This document shows, piece by piece, positions 1 to 8,001 of a DNA stretch of 19,305 nt. The DNA is from Candidatus Dojkabacteria bacterium (GTDB lineage Bacteria; Patescibacteriota; Dojkabacteria; SC72): contig JAAZGF010000086.1 of assembly GCA_012511375.1 (NCBI GenBank), positions 1 to 19,305 on the forward strand, given 5' to 3'. Below the pieces are notes generated by a model. That model was not told where the DNA came from. It did no database searches and worked only from the letters and a program-made list of their open reading frames with translations. The position numbers and the translations under genes are program-made. Position 1 is the first letter of the stretch. The number at the start of each line of letters is the position of its first letter.

Positions 1-803
1 ACAGCTCCTTGTGCAGATAAAGATAAGGAGGCTTTTATGCTAAAAGGTTCTCTCTCTGTTTCTAAATTTTCAATATCTTCTTTAAACAATTCTGCATCTC
101 CTGGTGGTAAAGTTTTTGCTTGATAATCTATATCTATCATTTCTCCACTGGAAGAATATTCTGTGCTTCTGTATGATATTTCCCTTTTACTATTCTCATA
201 AACATATTGCCCTAGGAAATAGGCAAGTGGATAAGTTACTTCAGAAAAAACAACCCTTGCATTGGTAGGAATGCTAAAGGAATCCCCTTGATCTGTTTCT
301 AGACCTGAAAAACGGTAACTAGCTGATTGCTTATTATCACATAACTGAACTGCTGATTCTATATTCAATTGATTACTAAAATTACTACATGTTGCAAAAT
401 TCTGTATATTTGTCCATTGCCCTTCAAACAGAGCTAAAAATTCAGCCAACTTATCAAGAAAAGCTAAAAAGTCATCCCAGATTCCTTCAACATCTCCACT
501 CTCCTCTACCATACTCTGAAAAAGTGCTAGCTCTTCCTCATCTCCCTCCATTAGCTTTGTTATATCTACTAATCCATCAGTCATCTCTAATATGTTACTC
601 ATTTCTTCAACAAAAACTTGCTCCTCTACCGTTAACGAGCCACAGGTAGTACACTCATCTTCTGCTACCTCTTCAACTTCCTCACTCCAACTTTCTACCT
701 TCATATTATTAGAAATACCATTTCCAAACTTTATAGCAACAAAGCTAAAAGCTACAAGAAACATCAAAAACCTTATTCCATTTTTATTCTTTTTTCTATT
801 CAT
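1..803 (-). CDS. Secreted protein of unknown function, C-terminus cut by window edge
   Basis: I do not recognise this protein. The frame is open for 267 codons from the ATG at 801-803 to the left edge, with no stop, so it is partial. Residues 1-9 are basic and residues 10-30 are hydrophobic, which fits a signal peptide or N-terminal membrane anchor; there is no lipobox. Next comes an acidic stretch (about 38-50), a CTTC motif (Cys51, Cys54) and two more cysteines (139, 155), then a Ser/Tyr-rich, apparently beta-type region. The four cysteines could form disulfides outside the membrane (inference). The ATG overlaps the TGA of the upstream FN3 protein gene as ATGA, so the two are probably translationally coupled and may act together at the cell surface. 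There is no Shine-Dalgarno sequence. The reading frame is well supported; the function is unknown. Confidence 0.8.
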   Translation of the reverse strand, partial: MNRKKNKNGIRFLMFLVAFSFVAIKFGNGISNNMKVESWSEEVEEVAEDECTTCGSLTVEEQVFVEEMSNILEMTDGLVDITKLMEGDEEELALFQSMVEESGDVEGIWDDFLAFLDKLAEFLALFEGQWTNIQNFATCSNFSNQLNIESAVQLCDNKQSASYRFSGLETDQGDSFSIPTNARVVFSEVTYPLAYFLGQYVYENSKREISYRSTEYSSSGEMIDIDYQAKTLPPGDAELFKEDIENLETEREPFSIKASLSLSAQGA

Positions 804-2650
804 AAATTCTTAATCATTGTACCTTTTCTTCTTTTTTTTGTCATATGAATAATATATATAGTAAAGGGAGTAACTACAAGCAGAATGGAAAGTATAACGA
901 TATATATTATATTATCAGACAGCCCTGTTTTTGGTATCTGTGTCCCAGATTCATATGTTACTTGATAATTTTGTCCTGAAGAACCTGTACTAGTTGCCTG
1001 TAAATGGATTCCCGTACTATATCCCCAAATACCATAGTTAGAAAGCAACCCTATTTCAGAACTCTCTACTCCTAAGACAGATTTACCTTCTAACAAAACC
1101 TCTATATCCCTGTTACCAATTCCTTGTGCTTGTTCTTTATGAGTTTCTGTTGAAGCTGTTGTGACCACATCAAAATTTACACTGTCCTCTGATGTATATT
1201 CAAAGTACTCTAATCCATCCTCCGTTCTACTATCAGATATAGATAAAATCCAATTACTCCTCTGGTCAACTAAAGATGCAATATCTGCACTCCTACCTAA
1301 ACTACCCACATTATCCACATCCTGTATATGCATAATAATTACAGCCTCTCCGTGATCTGGAATACCACTAACCTTACCTGCCACAGAATTAAAAGGAGGA
1401 GGAGTTGTTAATCTAGGGAATGTTTTTGCTATATATTTCTGCCCTTGATTAGTATACACCTCTTTCCCAGAATAGATTTCAAAATAGTATTCCATATCTG
1501 GCTGCAACCTTGTAACAGGGATATAGTGAACGTAGTACTCTCTTTTACTAGTTATACCATCCCTTTCATCGGAAGCTTCATTTGTTAAGGAATCTTTTGA
1601 AGTTCCATATTTAATATATCCTAACTCTTTCTGTCTAGAGAGCCATATCACTGTAAAACCTGTATCCATAGCATTAACAATCCTAACACTTTCCTCCCTT
1701 ATTCCCCCTACATCCGCCAACCCTTCTACTGTTGTCATATCTATCCACTCCACATGAGTTACTATTCTAAATCGTCTGCTTTGTTCGACAGGCTGGTAGG
1801 CGTCAGAGGAATCAGAAGTTTCCGCATCAGAGGTTTCTAGAGATGGAGTAACTGGGGTAGAAATAAAGGGGGTAGAGCCTTCAGAGACAAAAAGTTTTGA
1901 ATACGGATCATCTATATCTCCTACATTAAGAGGGTATACTTCTTTAAGAACTCCATTACTATCAAACAACTCTCCAAACGTCCCTTGAAGAAAAGCCCCT
2001 TTGTCAGGAGCTACAACAGCTACAATCACCAAACGATCATTCTCTCTGACGATAATATATGAACCATCTGATATTTTTCTTAAAGAGGAAAGATCTATAT
2101 TCCAAGTACCTCCTTTAGAGACTACAGAAGACACAGCATATACATCCTTATCCATAGTAGAGATAAAGACCATACCATCTTCATTATTAACACCGCTCAC
2201 AGACCCTGACACAGGATTTGCTGTAGGAGCAGTAGAAACAACTGTTGGTGTCTTAAAAGAAAAAGTTTCTAAGCCATCGCTCCCATACCTCTCCTCATTG
2301 GAAAGTATTGTAAAACTATAATTAGTATTTGGTTCCAATGCTCTTTGCGTAACATAGTGAGTCTTCCTTTTCCTTGAGCCTCTCGTATCAATCAATGGAG
2401 CTCCGTCTTGCCCATTAACAATCGGAATAACTGAACCTGTCGAAGTTGTATCGGTAACCCATGATACAGTAAATTCCTGAGTCCCAACATTCGTAAAAAG
2501 GACATTCGTAGGTTCTGGTTCTACAGATGCTCTAGTAACCCATTGGGCTACTTCTAAAGAAGCAAAAAGCACCAGAGGAATGCCCAAAAGAAGTGTAACT
2601 ACTATAATTAATTGTTTCCTGTTCTTGCTAGGGACAGTCGCTATTTTCAT
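800..2650 (-). CDS. Surface protein with two fibronectin type III domains and an IPKTG sorting signal
   Basis: Probable cell-wall-anchored surface protein of 616 residues. An N-terminal hydrophobic segment (about 13-36) acts as export signal. Two FN3-like domains follow, at about 45-135 (with the typical TVSW strand and LEPNTNYSF loop) and about 325-415 (TVIW, LQPDMEYYFEI). Each is followed by a similar module starting near 'VSGSVSG' and 'VAGKVSG', so the protein looks like a tandem duplication of a two-domain unit. The C-terminus has the three parts of a sortase substrate: IPKTG at 572-576, a hydrophobic span (about 580-601), and a basic tail KKRRKG. A sortase is encoded at 10526-11320. Cleavage between Thr and Gly by that enzyme is inferred. 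The gene has its own promoter just upstream, and its TGA stop overlaps the next ATG. Ligand or adhesion target is unknown. Confidence 0.85.
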   Translation of the reverse strand: MKIATVPSKNRKQLIIVVTLLLGIPLVLFASLEVAQWVTRASVEPEPTNVLFTNVGTQEFTVSWVTDTTSTGSVIPIVNGQDGAPLIDTRGSRKRKTHYVTQRALEPNTNYSFTILSNEERYGSDGLETFSFKTPTVVSTAPTANPVSGSVSGVNNEDGMVFISTMDKDVYAVSSVVSKGGTWNIDLSSLRKISDGSYIIVRENDRLVIVAVVAPDKGAFLQGTFGELFDSNGVLKEVYPLNVGDIDDPYSKLFVSEGSTPFISTPVTPSLETSDAETSDSSDAYQPVEQSRRFRIVTHVEWIDMTTVEGLADVGGIREESVRIVNAMDTGFTVIWLSRQKELGYIKYGTSKDSLTNEASDERDGITSKREYYVHYIPVTRLQPDMEYYFEIYSGKEVYTNQGQKYIAKTFPRLTTPPPFNSVAGKVSGIPDHGEAVIIMHIQDVDNVGSLGRSADIASLVDQRSNWILSISDSRTEDGLEYFEYTSEDSVNFDVVTTASTETHKEQAQGIGNRDIEVLLEGKSVLGVESSEIGLLSNYGIWGYSTGIHLQATSTGSSGQNYQVTYESGTQIPKTGLSDNIIYIVILSILLVVTPFTIYIIHMTKKRRKGTMIKNL

Positions 2651-2658
2651 TATTAACT

Positions 2659-2687
2659 ATGATACCTAGAAAAAGCAATGATGACAA
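2659..2687 (-). promoter_or_regulatory. Promoter of the FN3 surface-protein gene, nearly leaderless
   Basis: On the minus strand, TTGTCA (2682-2687) and TATCAT (2659-2664) each match the sigma70-type boxes at five of six positions and are separated by exactly 17 bases. Only eight bases separate the -10 box from the ATG at 2650, so transcription would start 0-2 bases before the start codon. Confidence 0.6.
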
Positions 2688-2726
2688 TAATTAAATATAC
2701 TTATTGTGCAAAAGATGAATATTTTT

Positions 2727-3038
2727 CTACTTCTTTAACCCTTCAAAAAAATCACCTACAATACTAATAGCAGACCCTATTTTCTTAACAGGAGCTAGTA
2801 CTGCCCCATTAATCTCAATCAGTGTGCCCTTTACAACAGAGACTGCTTCCTGAGCATCATTAACCATAGCAGCTGTTTGTTTCAATATTTCATCTGTATT
2901 CTTTAACAGAGGCTTTACCTCCTTAACCACTTCCCCTGATCGCTTAATTAAAATAGCAAAGTAGTAAAGTACTAGACAAATCATAAAAACAATTACAGCT
3001 ATTATAATCATCCAATAAACTGATGGTATATCAGACAT
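2727..3038 (-). CDS. Small membrane protein with coiled-coil tail, DUF948-like
   Basis: A 103-residue protein with one N-terminal membrane span (about 8-31, very Ile/Val/Tyr-rich) followed by a soluble, mostly helical tail. The tail alternates Val/Ile/Leu with Lys/Glu in a coiled-coil-like pattern (KPLLKNTDEILKQTAAMVND region). This architecture and length match the DUF948 type of small membrane protein (YtxG-like), whose role is not established; the match is by pattern only. It is divergent from rsmE, with 82 bases between their starts. It lies 76 bases upstream of the FN3 surface-protein gene, which has its own promoter, so cotranscription is possible but not required. No Shine-Dalgarno sequence precedes the ATG. 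Confidence 0.75.
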   Translation of the reverse strand: MSDIPSVYWMIIIAVIVFMICLVLYYFAILIKRSGEVVKEVKPLLKNTDEILKQTAAMVNDAQEAVSVVKGTLIEINGAVLAPVKKIGSAISIVGDFFEGLKK

Positions 3039-3105
3039 ATTATTATTTCATTAAGTTAAGTATTGTATATATAATACTACATTTTAAATAGAAGATTAAA
3101 CAAAA

Positions 3106-3114
3106 TGATATAAT
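3106..3114 (+). promoter_or_regulatory. Extended -10 promoter of rsmE, leaderless
   Basis: TGATATAAT is a perfect extended -10 element (TGN plus TATAAT at 3109-3114). Exactly six bases separate it from the ATG at 3121, so the expected transcription start is the A of the start codon itself. I see no convincing -35 box, which an extended -10 promoter does not strictly need. Confidence 0.6.
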
Positions 3115-3120
3115 TGAGAT

Positions 3121-3852
3121 ATGGAGAAATTTTTTATAAGACACAAATTGTCTGTTGAAGATATAACTAACTTGTCAGATTCTGATAGTGAATTAGTTAT
3201 TTCGAAAGGAGAACAAAAAATTCAAGATATTGTAAAAATAGAGACATATGAAAGAGAGTTTATAGGACAAATAACTGATATGAGTAAATCAAGTGTAGAA
3301 GTTCAAATAGTAGAAGATTTGGGAGAAAGAGAGGTTGAATACGAACCCACGATTACAATAATTCAATCTTTAAGTAATGATAGTAAATTTAATTATTTTC
3401 TTGAGAAAAGTGTAGAGATAGGAATAGAAAGAATTATCCCTATCCAATCTAAATATTCTCTTAAAACAAAAGCAAAGGCTATTAAAGATACTGGATACTG
3501 GAACAAATTAGTTAGAGATGCTGTAGAGCAATCTCGAAATATATTTCCTGCCATAATAGAGAGGCCAATAAGAATAGAGGAACTAAAAGGCAGAAAAATG
3601 AAAGGAATAAGGCTATGTCTATCAACTGCTGGAAAGGATTTAAGATTTCTTAATGATGTATTAAAACAAGAAGGTACAGATAAACCTATCTACATAGCGA
3701 TAGGACCAGAGAAGGGTTGGAGTTCTTCTGACTTAAATATCTTTGAAGAGCTTGATTTCAAGTTTATCAAGCTAAAAGGTAATATATTAAGGACAGAGAC
3801 CACTGGTTTGGTAATAGGAAGTATTATTAAATATTTAAAAGGGGAAATATAA
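3121..3852 (+). CDS. rsmE: 16S rRNA (uracil-1498-N3) methyltransferase RsmE
   Basis: RsmE is a SPOUT-class enzyme that uses S-adenosylmethionine to methylate N3 of U1498 in 16S rRNA, on the small subunit near the decoding site. The protein has 243 residues, the usual length. The N-terminal part (about 1-75) is the PUA-like RNA-binding domain, beginning with the typical FFI start. The SPOUT fold follows. Family signatures are visible: K89 and 'EKSVEIGIERIIP' (95-107), 'AVEQSRNIFPAI' (134-145), the cofactor-binding GPEKG loop (195-199), and the C-terminal knot motif LRTETT (223-228). In most relatives the loop reads GPEGG, so the Lys is a small variation. The gene stands alone, divergent from the DUF948-like gene and convergent with pnp, with one base between the two stop codons. 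Confidence 0.95.
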   Translation: MEKFFIRHKLSVEDITNLSDSDSELVISKGEQKIQDIVKIETYEREFIGQITDMSKSSVEVQIVEDLGEREVEYEPTITIIQSLSNDSKFNYFLEKSVEIGIERIIPIQSKYSLKTKAKAIKDTGYWNKLVRDAVEQSRNIFPAIIERPIRIEELKGRKMKGIRLCLSTAGKDLRFLNDVLKQEGTDKPIYIAIGPEKGWSSSDLNIFEELDFKFIKLKGNILRTETTGLVIGSIIKYLKGEI

Positions 3853-3875
3853 TCTATTTATTTTTTATCCCCTTT
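3838..3875. terminator. Possible hairpin across the rsmE/pnp convergent ends
   Basis: AAAGGGGA (3838-3845) pairs perfectly with TCCCCTTT (3868-3875), with an AT-rich 22-base loop. The arms lie inside the last codons of rsmE and pnp. It could weakly terminate both transcripts, but the loop is long and neither side has a strong T-run, so this is tentative. Confidence 0.3.
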
Positions 3876-5938
3876 ATACTCAATTTTATTTTCCCTTGAC
3901 TATCTATCCCTACTACTTTTACTTTTATAATATCTCCTTCATTTACATATTTCCTTACATCTTTTACAAACTCATCTGATATTTCTGAGACATGTAATAA
4001 TCCAGCAACACCTGGTGCTAAGTCTACAAATGCACCATAGGTCATGATTGATGCAACCTTTCCTTCATACACCTCTCCTACCCCTGCATGGAAATCATAA
4101 CCAGATATCAGTGTTTTTGCTTGCTCTATGGATTCTTCCGACGAACTGTATATATTTACAGTACCATCCTCTTCAATCTCTACCTCTGCACCTGTCCTCT
4201 CTGATATCTCCCTAATATTCTTACCTCCGGGGCCAATAATTTCACCTATTTTATCTTTAGGAACTTTTATCTGAACAACCCTTGGAGCATATTTAGATAT
4301 CTCACTTCTAGATTCTGATATTGCTTCTGCCATTTTTTCAAGTATTTTAAGCCTTGCTTCTTTTGACCTAGCAAATGTTTCCTTGACCACCTCCATAGTT
4401 AACCCTTTAAGCTTAGTATCCATTTGTACAGCTGTCACGCCATCTCCCGTTCCAATTATCTTAAAATCCATATGGCCATAGAAATCTTCCGTACCAATCA
4501 TATCAGTAAGAACTTTAAAGTTTCCATCATCTCCCATTACTAAACCACAAGCTATTCCAGCAAGAGCCTTTTTAATTGGGACACCTGCAGCCATCATCGC
4601 CATACTAGAACCACAGGAAGATGCCATAGAGCTAGAACCATTCTCTCCCTGAATCTCACTCATTATTACTATCGTGTATGGGAAATCTTCTTCTGCAGGG
4701 ATTACAGGAAATAATCCTTTTTCAGCCAACATGCCGTGACCTATTGCTCTTCTGCTTGGGATTAATCTAGGCCTCTCTGCATCACCATAGGCAAAGGGTA
4801 AATCATTATAGAAGTGCATAAACCTTTCCTCCCTTTCACCTTCCATATCATCTACTAGCCTAACATCTCTTAAACTCCCTAGAGTAACCACTGTTAACGT
4901 CTGAGTTACACCTCTTGTAAACAGTGCTGAACCATGCACCCTAGGTAACAAATCAACTTCTGTATCCATCTCCCTTATTTCGTCTATTTTTCTTCCATCA
5001 ACCCTAACCCCTTCCTCCAGTACTATTTTTCTCATAGCCTTCTTTAAAAGGTATTCATATGCTTCTTCCATTGAGGACTTAGAATACTTACCTTCAAACT
5101 TCTCATACAGTTGCTTCTTTGTTTCTACGTGAGTCTCAGTATTTTGCTCTTTTAGTTCTTTCTCTATCCTCTCCTCTCCCAAGAATTCTACTAGATCTTT
5201 TATCAACTCCTCAGATATCTTGTTCTCCTCATATGATTTATCTTTCTTCTCTAACTTTGACAAGAAATCCTCCTGAGCCACCAACCAATCTTTCATATAT
5301 ATCAAAGATTTTTCCATTCCTTCTATAATCTTCTCTTCTTCTACCTCATAACATCCTGCATCTATCATTGTAAATGTCTCTCCATCACCTGCTACTACGT
5401 AATCCATTTTTTCAACTTCAGATGTTTTACTAAATGTTTTTAACAGGTTAACAAACCCATCATCTTCATAACCAACCCTAACTCCAGATACTGGACCTTC
5501 AAAAGGTGCTGTCGAATTCATCAAAGCTACAGATACTGCATTAACAGCTAAAATCAAAGGATCATTTTCCTCATCATAGGACATTACTGTCACTATTATA
5601 CTAACCTCATCTTTGTAATCTTCTGGAAACCTAGGTCTAATCGCCCTATCTATCATTCTAGCTTTAAGTACCGCATCATCCGTTGGAAACCTTTCTCTTT
5701 TTACAAACCTAGATCCACTTATCTTCCCAGAAGCATAGAATTTCTCTATATATTCAACTGAAAGAGGAAAATAATCATACTCCCCATTAGTTGGTCGAGT
5801 ATTTACATTAACCGTAATTACAGTATCACCCATCTTAGCTAATATTGAAGATTGGGATTTTAGAGCAAGTCTTCCTGTTTCAAAAGAACACTTCCTACCC
5901 TCTATTTCAAACTCATGTTTTCGAATATCAAACAACAT
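3854..5938 (-). CDS. pnp: Polyribonucleotide nucleotidyltransferase (PNPase)
   Basis: PNPase degrades RNA 3' to 5' using phosphate, and can run in reverse to add tails; it works as a ring-shaped trimer in mRNA decay. The 694 residues carry the full architecture: first RNase PH-like core (about 1-215), linking helical domain, second catalytic core (about 310-545), KH domain with the GPGG loop (569-572), and S1 domain (about 622-690). Conserved active-site features of the second core are present: FTRG (340-343), the SRR pair (395-397), GENGSSSMAS (431-440), and acids Asp485 and Asp491 with Lys493. The usual His after the first Asp is Phe486, and the usual Asp in GDMDF is His489. The gene lies downstream of rpsO, the classic rpsO-pnp pairing, with a 106-base spacer holding AT-only palindromes. 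Confidence 0.97.
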   Translation of the reverse strand: MLFDIRKHEFEIEGRKCSFETGRLALKSQSSILAKMGDTVITVNVNTRPTNGEYDYFPLSVEYIEKFYASGKISGSRFVKRERFPTDDAVLKARMIDRAIRPRFPEDYKDEVSIIVTVMSYDEENDPLILAVNAVSVALMNSTAPFEGPVSGVRVGYEDDGFVNLLKTFSKTSEVEKMDYVVAGDGETFTMIDAGCYEVEEEKIIEGMEKSLIYMKDWLVAQEDFLSKLEKKDKSYEENKISEELIKDLVEFLGEERIEKELKEQNTETHVETKKQLYEKFEGKYSKSSMEEAYEYLLKKAMRKIVLEEGVRVDGRKIDEIREMDTEVDLLPRVHGSALFTRGVTQTLTVVTLGSLRDVRLVDDMEGEREERFMHFYNDLPFAYGDAERPRLIPSRRAIGHGMLAEKGLFPVIPAEEDFPYTIVIMSEIQGENGSSSMASSCGSSMAMMAAGVPIKKALAGIACGLVMGDDGNFKVLTDMIGTEDFYGHMDFKIIGTGDGVTAVQMDTKLKGLTMEVVKETFARSKEARLKILEKMAEAISESRSEISKYAPRVVQIKVPKDKIGEIIGPGGKNIREISERTGAEVEIEEDGTVNIYSSSEESIEQAKTLISGYDFHAGVGEVYEGKVASIMTYGAFVDLAPGVAGLLHVSEISDEFVKDVRKYVNEGDIIKVKVVGIDSQGKIKLSIKGIKNK

Positions 5939-5945
5939 CTTGAAT

Positions 5946-5974
5946 AATTATTAATAATTTAACTATATATATAG
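5946..5974. repeat. Two AT-only palindromes in the pnp leader
   Basis: AATTATTAATAATT (5946-5959) and CTATATATATAG (5963-5974) are perfect palindromes placed side by side, 7 bases upstream of the pnp ATG. They could form weak hairpins in the mRNA or bind a dimeric regulator. In such AT-rich DNA they may also be chance. Confidence 0.4.
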
Positions 5975-6044
5975 ATAACCTAGACTAAGTATAGAGAAAT
6001 CTATATTAAATGGAAAGTTGTTACAAAGAAAGAGGATAGAAAGA

Positions 6045-6308
6045 TTATATTTCTAGCTTTTTTGATATCTCTTTATACCTCTCAGGTTCATTATCCTTTA
6101 AATATTGTATCAATCTTCTTCTTTTGCTAACCATATTTAAAAGACCTCTTCTTGAATGGTTATCTTTTCTATGTACTTTGAGATGCTCGCTTAATTCTTG
6201 CACTTGTTGTGTTAACAAAGCAATTTGAACTTCTGGAGAACCTGTATCACCCTCATGAAGGGCGAACTTTTCTACTATTTTTGCTTTCTGTTCCTTGTTT
6301 AATGACAT
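6045..6308 (-). CDS. rpsO: 30S ribosomal protein S15
   Basis: S15 is a primary 16S rRNA-binding protein that nucleates assembly of the 30S platform and forms a bridge to the 50S subunit. The 87 residues match the family length. The sequence follows the family throughout: the GDTGSPEVQIALLT motif (20-33) that contacts the rRNA junction, HLKVHRKDNHSRRGLL (42-57), and the basic RRRLIQYLK helix (63-72). It lies 103 bases downstream of infB with its own strong promoter, and is followed by pnp. The start ATG has no Shine-Dalgarno sequence. The leader, about 58 bases, includes an imperfect CAAG...CTTG hairpin at about 6339-6356. In other bacteria S15 represses its own translation through its leader; whether that holds here is not shown. 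Confidence 0.97.
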   Translation of the reverse strand: MSLNKEQKAKIVEKFALHEGDTGSPEVQIALLTQQVQELSEHLKVHRKDNHSRRGLLNMVSKRRRLIQYLKDNEPERYKEISKKLEI

Positions 6309-6372
6309 GTTATTAGATTAGCATTATATATTTACTTAATCAAGTGAAATCTCGCTTGGATATGATGAAAAC

Positions 6373-6401
6373 ATTTTATACTGTTATGGGGTTTATGTCA
6401 A
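6373..6401 (-). promoter_or_regulatory. Consensus promoter of the rpsO-pnp operon
   Basis: On the minus strand a perfect TTGACA -35 box (6396-6401) and a TAAAAT -10 box (6373-6378) are separated by exactly 17 bases. Transcription should start near 6366, giving a leader of about 58 bases. This is the strongest classical promoter seen in the window. It lies just after the infB stop codon, so rpsO-pnp can be transcribed independently of nusA-infB. A second TATAAT (6323-6328) lies closer to the ATG. Confidence 0.7.
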
Positions 6402-6411
6402 GCATTATTGC

Positions 6412-7980
6412 CTATTTAACAACCTTATAGCAGTATATTTTATCTCCTTCCTGTACTTCTACTGAATGATCTTGAAGTTGTATTCCACAATCGAAACCCG
6501 ATTTCACTTCACTAACAGAATCCTTGTTTATTCTTAAACTTTTAATTTTATTCTCTGTAATAATCTCATCTCCTCTTACTATATCAACCTTACAGTCTTT
6601 CTTAATATAGCCATCATTAACCCTCGAGCCTAAAACTACAGAACCGTCGGACAAAGTAAACAGAGTTCTTACAGTAGCATTCCCTATTTCTTCTTCTACT
6701 GATGAAGGCAACATCATCAAAGACAATGCTTCGATTACTTCTTCTATCAACTTATATATTATGTCGTATGTTTTAACTAAAATCCTTTTCTTTCTTGCAT
6801 AATCCATTACTCCTGGCTCTATTCCAACCTCAAAACCTAAAACAATCGATTTAGAAAGCTCTGCTAATTCTATATCTCTCAAACTTATTGATCCAACTCC
6901 CGAATCTACTATATTAACTCTGTATTCATCTTCCTCAACTTTAGTTAAAGAATTTATTATTGCCTCTAAAGAGCCTTGAGAAGAACTTTTTATAATAACA
7001 TTGAGAGATTCTCCTGTACCCTCTTCTTTAACTGAAAAAAACTCTTCTAAGGTTAACTCTGTATCTTCTCTCTTTAAATTCATTTCTTCGTAAAAAGAAT
7101 TTAAAAGTTTCTCATCTTTCTTCTCCAACATATATATTGTTGTACCTAAGCTAAGAAGGTTTGAAATTCCAATTATTTTACCTCCACAACCACAATCCAT
7201 AGCACAAAGATTTTCACCCTCTTCTGTAATTATAGCTTTTGCTTTCTCTATGTAAGTCTTGTCATTTACCTTGTAGCCTATCCAGTTGCCTTGGCATATT
7301 GTCCCTTGCGTGAGAGCTACTGAAGAGGTATTTCCTTTGTACTTGTCTTTCACAGATTCTAAAACATACGCCTTTCCTAATACACCATCTGGTAACTCCT
7401 CCGAACCCTTTACTCCTTCTACCTCAGCTACTAGTAAAATCAAATCTATAAGTTCAGAAATTCCCTTTCCTGTTTTTGCAGAAACCTCTATAACAGGAAC
7501 TTTTCCTCCAAATCCTTCTAATTGCAATCCATTATTAACAATATCTCTTTTTACCTTCTCTATTGATATATTGGGAAGATCACACTTACTTATTACGACT
7601 ATTGGCTTAGAATCAGAATTATTGATTATATCTATAGATTCCTTAGTTTGAGGCTTAACTCCGTCATCTGCTGCTACTATTAGTAAAACTATATCTGCAA
7701 TACTTCCTCCTCTTGATCTCATCAAATCAAACGCTTCATGTCCAGGAGTATCTACAAATGTTATCCTTTCGCCATCCTTAACCTCTACAGTAAAAAGAGA
7801 AACTTTCTGAGTAATACCTCCCGCCTCACAACTGTGCACATTACTTTTCCTTATCGTGTCTAGTATTGTTGTCTTACCATGATCTACATGTCCTAGGATT
7901 GTTACAATAGAGGGTCTAGCAGAAGCATTAACGCTTTTCCCCTTGTTCTTTTCTGTTGTAACAACATTCCTTTTAGACAT
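6412..7980 (-). CDS. infB: Translation initiation factor IF-2, short form
   Basis: IF2 is the GTPase that places initiator tRNA on the 30S subunit and promotes subunit joining. At 522 residues it is far shorter than typical bacterial IF2 (about 700-900), because the long N-terminal extension is missing: only about 22 residues precede the G domain. GTPase motifs: G1 GHVDHGKT (30-37), G2 region GGITQ (54-58), G3 DTPGH (77-81), G4 SKCD (131-134), G5 SAK (168-170). In G4 the base-recognising Asn of NKxD is Ser (codon AGT). Domain II, the alpha/beta domain III (around GSISLRDIELAELS) and the C-terminal fMet-tRNA-binding domain IV are all present, so the factor looks functional. It follows nusA by 21 bases and is probably cotranscribed with it. 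Confidence 0.96.
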   Translation of the reverse strand: MSKRNVVTTEKNKGKSVNASARPSIVTILGHVDHGKTTILDTIRKSNVHSCEAGGITQKVSLFTVEVKDGERITFVDTPGHEAFDLMRSRGGSIADIVLLIVAADDGVKPQTKESIDIINNSDSKPIVVISKCDLPNISIEKVKRDIVNNGLQLEGFGGKVPVIEVSAKTGKGISELIDLILLVAEVEGVKGSEELPDGVLGKAYVLESVKDKYKGNTSSVALTQGTICQGNWIGYKVNDKTYIEKAKAIITEEGENLCAMDCGCGGKIIGISNLLSLGTTIYMLEKKDEKLLNSFYEEMNLKREDTELTLEEFFSVKEEGTGESLNVIIKSSSQGSLEAIINSLTKVEEDEYRVNIVDSGVGSISLRDIELAELSKSIVLGFEVGIEPGVMDYARKKRILVKTYDIIYKLIEEVIEALSLMMLPSSVEEEIGNATVRTLFTLSDGSVVLGSRVNDGYIKKDCKVDIVRGDEIITENKIKSLRINKDSVSEVKSGFDCGIQLQDHSVEVQEGDKIYCYKVVK

Positions 7981-8001
7981 TGTATTGTACTAACTAGTAT
8001 A

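Noticed and set aside
389..813. Short plus-strand frames near the left edge
   Set aside because: They lie opposite the continuous 267-codon minus-strand frame that has an export signal and an ATGA overlap with its neighbour.
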